A DNA stretch of 10,324 nt from CAZOZP01 sp964584325 (GTDB lineage: Bacteria > Bacteroidota > Ignavibacteria > Ignavibacteriales > Melioribacteraceae): NCBI GenBank assembly GCA_964584325.1, contig CAZOZP010000089.1, positions 1-10,324 on the forward strand, read 5' to 3'. The position numbers and the translations under genes were made by a program. Under the pieces are notes generated by a model. The model saw only the letters and a program-made list of their open reading frames with translations, did no database searches and was not told the origin of the DNA. Below are positions 7,380-10,324 of this stretch, piece by piece. The number at the start of each line of letters is the position of its first letter. Within the stretch, counting starts at the first letter, position 1.

Positions 7380-8081
7380 TCACAATTCATAATTAATCTG
7401 AATCGATGTTCTTAATCCGCTTAAATTATTTCTAATTTTATTGCCTTCAGAGTCTTTTAGTTTAAGATTAGAATTAAATGTTCTTCCGAATTCATCCAGT
7501 GCGGCAATCATATAGCTTACCTGAATTGCAAAATCGAAACCCGATACTTTTATTGAAGGACCAAAGGCCGGTTCAATTCCAAAACTAGTCGAAGAATATT
7601 GAAGTTTGGTTCTGTCATAAAGTTCTCCGGCTTTCAGTTTGTAAATATTGGTCATATTTGAAAAAATCAAATGCAATCTTATCGAATATCGCCAGTTAAG
7701 CCCCATTGCTTCTTTAATTCCGCATATTTCGGGCCCGACTGAGTATGACGAAATATTATACTCATCCGACACACTTCCCGAATAATCAGAATAGTGAACC
7801 CTGCCCCCGGTTGAAGAATAATCTAAAAACAATCCTGCTTCAAATGTCTCACTAAATGAATAGTTCAGCGATAAGCCCAGTCCGGCAAAATCAGGAAAAT
7901 TATCGGTCACTTTCGCATCAACTCCCGTTTCAGCGGAAATTTCTTTGCTTGAATTATGGAGCAATCCTTTCATTTCCTTCTGATTAAACCAATTATATGA
8001 TGTTCTCACTCCGACGGACAAACCGGATTGTGCAAACAAATTTGCCGAAGCAATTATTATTATCAGAAATAACTTAGTCAT
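7380..8081 (-). CDS. Small outer-membrane beta-barrel protein, second gene of a lipoprotein operon
   Basis: The product is 233 residues. A signal peptide (MTKLFLIIIIASANLFAQ, cleavage near 17-18) leads into repeated amphipathic strands such as GLSVGVRTSYNWF, FAGLGLSLNYSF, FEAGLFLDYSSTGG, YSIRLHLIFS, FAIQVSYMIAAL and LRTSIQINYEL. This is the pattern of the 'outer membrane protein beta-barrel' families of Bacteroidota. The exact family cannot be named. The start is set by a strong AGGGGGA at 8086-8092, 4 bases before the ATG. It begins only 12 bases after the stop codon of the lipoprotein gene at 8094-9935, so the two are almost surely co-transcribed and the products may act together at the outer membrane. 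The C-terminal residue is Leu, not the usual Phe. Confidence 0.8.
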   Translation of the reverse strand: MTKLFLIIIIASANLFAQSGLSVGVRTSYNWFNQKEMKGLLHNSSKEISAETGVDAKVTDNFPDFAGLGLSLNYSFSETFEAGLFLDYSSTGGRVHYSDYSGSVSDEYNISSYSVGPEICGIKEAMGLNWRYSIRLHLIFSNMTNIYKLKAGELYDRTKLQYSSTSFGIEPAFGPSIKVSGFDFAIQVSYMIAALDEFGRTFNSNLKLKDSEGNKIRNNLSGLRTSIQINYEL

Positions 8082-8093
8082 AATATCCCCCTG

Positions 8094-9935
8094 CTATAAT
8101 TCATAATAAGAACCGTTTTCAGAATAAATTTTATTATTGTACATAAAATATGAAGCCGTTGCACTTGGGACAAGCGGAACTGAACGGATTATTTTCAATG
8201 TATTTTTTTCCACGATGTTGTATTGTGCAGTAGTTGTAATGCCTACATTCCCGGTAGCGGGGTCCTCTGAAGGATAGGAAAACCTGTCATTGGAAAATAC
8301 CGCAAGCTTTGCATTACCGGATGAACTGTAGATACCTAATTCAGAATCATTTGGATTGAAAATCATTGAGCAATCGGAAGAAAATTTGCTTTCGTAGAGT
8401 GACATTCCCGGATAAGTAAATAAATACTCTATTTTGTTATCTTTTATTCTAAATAGTTTACGGTTGTCTGCTATACATAAAGCTGCTCCGTCTTTCGTAC
8501 CCGAGATATCAAATTGCGATAATTCTAATTCATAAGGTGTATATTCAGTTTCAATTTTCTCGGTAAAAGGATTAAAAATAATAGTACCCAATGATTTGTT
8601 GTTATATTCAGCAGTGATTATTATCATACCTTCATCAGTAATTCCATAATCAGAGAATGAGGCATATTTAGTTTTACTTGCCATTAAAGTGCGAATAGAA
8701 AAGACTGTGGAACGTTCAAGCGTTATTGGATCAAGTAAAGCAAACTCATAAGCATTTCTTACTCCCATTAAATATTTTTTGTTTGGTGAAACGCATAGTT
8801 TAAGATACCAGAAACTTTCATTAAGTATGGTTTCCGTTGTTAAATTATACCTGACAATTTTCGTTTTTAAATTTAAATAGACTATACCATCATCCTTCGA
8901 ATTCACGAACTGTTTAATATTTTCAATCTCTTTAATTCGGGGGAAAGGATTCAACATCTGAACGGGCTGAGAATAGCTGCCGTACTTACCCGGATTAATA
9001 CTCAATTTAACATAGAAAGCATTACCGAATTCAAAAGGAATAACAGCACTTGTATCATTCGGATTATCAATAATCACCTTTTTATAATACTGAATCACAT
9101 TTCCGCTATCCTGACCAATTTGAATTTCATAATTCTTAACATAATTATGGTATTCAGATTTGCGCCAACTGATTACCGCATCCGCCTTCCCGGCTTTAGA
9201 GATTATGAACGGCACGGGAGTGTAATTATAGTATAACTCATCGCTTTTGAGCTCTGTATCTCTTGCTTTTGTAACTATGAAATATCTGACATTTCCCCCA
9301 ACATAATTAGTATCGCAAAACTCCGTTGTTTCGCGATCCTTTATATTTGCCAGCAATCTCGGTTCGGATAAACTACCGGTCTGGGAATCGTAATATCTTG
9401 AATAAATCAGATAAGCCTGAAAATTAATAAACGGATATTCACCCCAGCTGATAATTAGCCGGCCTTCTTTTTGGGCAAGTTGATCAATAAAAGGTTCTGT
9501 ATAAGACATTCTGTTTTCTATAAATACAACCAATTCTTTGTTTAGCACCATTGTTTCCTGATTCATTTTATCCGCTAAGCTGCCTGTCCCGGTTGTCGTA
9601 TAAACTCGAATGGCCAATTTATGTTCGGTATCATTGAAGTAATAGGTTTCTAATACAAAAGGATCATTGCCTGACGTGCTGCCAATCTTATCCCCGTCCA
9701 TATAATACTCTACTCTCAGCAACTTCCCGTTCTCCACTTCAATTTTATTATTAAAAATAACAGAATTAAAAAGAATTGCTGAATCCTTAACAGATAGAAT
9801 ATCAAATTCCGGTTTTGCCTGTGCCGCAGAAACAATTTTTTGGTTATTCTCGGAATCGGCTGTATATTCTATAATATCGCACGATGAAAATAAAAGAAAA
9901 GCTAAAGCAGAAGAACATAAAAATAAATTCTTCAT
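8094..9935 (-). CDS. Multidomain lipoprotein: Ig-like, two FN3-like domains and a C-terminal beta-propeller-like region
   Basis: The product is 613 residues. It starts with a lipoprotein signal, and LLFSSCD gives a lipid-anchor Cys19. Residues 45-140 resemble a bacterial Ig domain (VEYYMDGDKIGSTSG, HKLAIRVYTTTG). Residues 148-240 and 241-330 look like two FN3-type domains (RLIISWGEYPFINFQAYLIY; DAVISWRKSEYHNYVKNYEI). Residues 335-613 contain repeated four-strand-like units such as GIVYLNLKTKIVRYNL, LKLCVSPNKKYLMGVRNAYE, FDISGTKDGAALCIADNRKL and ESKFSSDCSMIFNPNDSELG. They match the rhythm of a WD40/YVTN-type beta-propeller. The likely location is the outer membrane surface or periplasmic face, as a binding or scaffold protein. 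No catalytic residues are recognised. The start has a CGGGGG Shine-Dalgarno at 9941-9946. The stop at 8094-8096 is followed after 12 bases by the barrel gene. A sorting domain is absent, so export does not rely on T9SS. Confidence 0.82.
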   Translation of the reverse strand: MKNLFLCSSALAFLLFSSCDIIEYTADSENNQKIVSAAQAKPEFDILSVKDSAILFNSVIFNNKIEVENGKLLRVEYYMDGDKIGSTSGNDPFVLETYYFNDTEHKLAIRVYTTTGTGSLADKMNQETMVLNKELVVFIENRMSYTEPFIDQLAQKEGRLIISWGEYPFINFQAYLIYSRYYDSQTGSLSEPRLLANIKDRETTEFCDTNYVGGNVRYFIVTKARDTELKSDELYYNYTPVPFIISKAGKADAVISWRKSEYHNYVKNYEIQIGQDSGNVIQYYKKVIIDNPNDTSAVIPFEFGNAFYVKLSINPGKYGSYSQPVQMLNPFPRIKEIENIKQFVNSKDDGIVYLNLKTKIVRYNLTTETILNESFWYLKLCVSPNKKYLMGVRNAYEFALLDPITLERSTVFSIRTLMASKTKYASFSDYGITDEGMIIITAEYNNKSLGTIIFNPFTEKIETEYTPYELELSQFDISGTKDGAALCIADNRKLFRIKDNKIEYLFTYPGMSLYESKFSSDCSMIFNPNDSELGIYSSSGNAKLAVFSNDRFSYPSEDPATGNVGITTTAQYNIVEKNTLKIIRSVPLVPSATASYFMYNNKIYSENGSYYEL

Positions 9936-10002
9936 TGAAACCCCCGCTAATTTTTATGTATAAGTAACACTTAATTATTGACGTCTAATTTACAATTATT
10001 TC

Positions 10003-10008
10003 ATTATA
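10003..10008 (-). promoter_or_regulatory. Possible -10 box for the lipoprotein operon
   Basis: The minus strand reads TATAAT here, about 68 bases ahead of the ATG at 9935. The hexamer 17 bases upstream (ATATTC) is a poor -35. No clear Bacteroidota-type TAnnTTTG box was found. Weak support. Confidence 0.3.
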
Positions 10009-10033
10009 CGCACAAACGTTTTTATGAATATAT

Positions 10034-10054
10034 ATAATATTTCGTAAATATTAT
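10034..10054. repeat. AT-rich 9-bp palindrome
   Basis: ATAATATTT and AAATATTAT are perfect inverted copies around CGT. It lies just upstream of the possible -10 box of the lipoprotein operon. It could be an operator for a transcription factor, or chance in very AT-rich sequence. Confidence 0.4.
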
Positions 10055-10118
10055 TATATAACATTTATATTCTAATGATTTTTATATAGGGAGTGTAAAA
10101 CTTTTCACGGTTTTAATT

Positions 10119-10148
10119 CCCCCTTTGTGTCGTTGAGCCTTAGTGGTA
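10119..10148 (-). repeat. Degenerate CACTAAGG/CACAAAGG-type intergenic sequence
   Basis: The minus strand reads ACCACTAAGGCTCAACG followed by ACACAAAGGGGG. It has the 'ACTAAGGCxCxAxGACACxAAG' flavour I recall from intergenic regions of environmental Bacteroidota-type genomes. It lies just beyond the terminator at 10153-10183. There is no coding signal. Confidence 0.3.
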
Positions 10149-10152
10149 AATT

Positions 10153-10183
10153 AAAAAAAAGGGCAGACACTTTACGTCTGCCC
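10153..10183 (-). terminator. Rho-independent terminator of the right-edge T9SS cargo gene
   Basis: On the minus strand GGGCAGAC and GTCTGCCC form a perfect 8-bp stem around GTAAAGT, followed by eight T residues. It is nearly identical to the terminator at 3482-3511, differing in the stem only at the G-T wobble position. It lies about 40 bases after the stop codon at 10224-10226. Confidence 0.9.
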
Positions 10184-10223
10184 AACTTTGTTACTCGTCA
10201 CTCTGTCACCCGTTACCCTGTCA
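10184..10223 (-). repeat. Degenerate GTRAC tandem repeat in the 3' UTR, longer copy
   Basis: On the minus strand, units GTGACAGG, GTAACGG, GTGACAGA, GTGACGA and GTAACAAA follow one another with 8-7-8-7 spacing, giving a 15-base period. The first unit overlaps the stop and makes tandem TAG-TGA stops. The copy at 3512-3545 is one 7-base unit shorter and more decayed. Confidence 0.6.
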
Positions 10224-10324
10224 CTATTTCACCAACATCATCCTCTTTGAAGCCGAGAAACTGCCGGCTTCTATCCTATATATATACATTCCTGAACCGA
10301 GTCCGGAAGCATCAAATTTTACTT
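10224..10324 (-). CDS. C-terminal end of a second T9SS cargo protein (N-terminus beyond window)
   Basis: Only the last 33 codons are inside the window. They read VKFDASGLGSGMYIYRIEAG followed by SFSASKRMMLVK and a TAG stop. This is the final half of a T9SS type A sorting domain, closely matching the end of the protein encoded at 3546-5186. The catalytic or binding part lies to the right of the window, so its function cannot be stated. The stop is followed in frame by TGA, then the GTRAC repeat and the terminator, all shared with the other cargo gene. Confidence 0.88.
   Translation of the reverse strand, partial: VKFDASGLGSGMYIYRIEAGSFSASKRMMLVK

Noticed and set aside
1..10324. CRISPR array, tRNA, rRNA or transposase gene
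   Set aside because: No regularly spaced identical repeats, no tRNA-like cloverleaf, no rRNA-like sequence and no transposase motifs were seen.

Overview
The window most likely comes from an uncultured or little-studied member of the Ignavibacteriota (Ignavibacteria), or a close relative within the Bacteroidota/Chlorobiota group. The DNA is AT-rich. Two genes end in a type IX secretion (T9SS) sorting domain of the style typical of that lineage (QNYPNPFNPTT ... GIYLYKIQSG ... KKLMLVK). A third secreted protein carries the LPVELTSFTA / NHGFDIER module that usually sits just before such a domain. Every protein encoded here appears to be exported. No housekeeping genes, tRNAs, rRNAs, CRISPR arrays or transposase genes were seen.

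Layout: (i) 1-3235, minus strand: the N-terminal 1078 codons of a very large surface protein built from GLUG repeats, an FN3-like domain, a right-handed beta-helix and a second FN3-like module. It continues past the left edge. (ii) 3236-3545: an unusually structured intergenic region with several nested inverted repeats and a strong minus-strand terminator. (iii) 3546-5186, minus: a secreted protein of unrecognised family, possibly an enzyme, with a C-terminal T9SS sorting domain. (iv) 5187-5422: a divergent promoter region. (v) 5423-6340 and 6406-7323, plus: an outer-membrane barrel-like protein followed by a lipoprotein. (vi) 7380-8081 and 8094-9935, minus: a tight two-gene operon made of a large multidomain lipoprotein and a small outer-membrane barrel-like protein. 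It converges on the plus-strand pair. (vii) 9936-10223: an AT-rich intergenic region, a second copy of the T9SS-gene terminator and a degenerate repeat. (viii) 10224-10324, minus: the last 33 codons of another T9SS cargo gene.

Functionally this is a cell-surface region: T9SS-exported cargo plus two separate lipoprotein and outer-membrane-protein pairs. The most notable signals are at the DNA level. The two T9SS cargo genes share a homologous 3' cassette made of the sorting-domain end, tandem TAG-TGA stops, a GTRAC repeat and an almost identical terminator hairpin. The 3317-3484 region forms a multi-hairpin element with terminal inverted repeats. One small palindrome has apparently been inserted in frame inside a sorting domain. 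Nothing here can be called a new defence or metabolic system from sequence alone. The uncharacterised secreted protein and the lipoprotein/barrel operon are the best candidates for undescribed biology.
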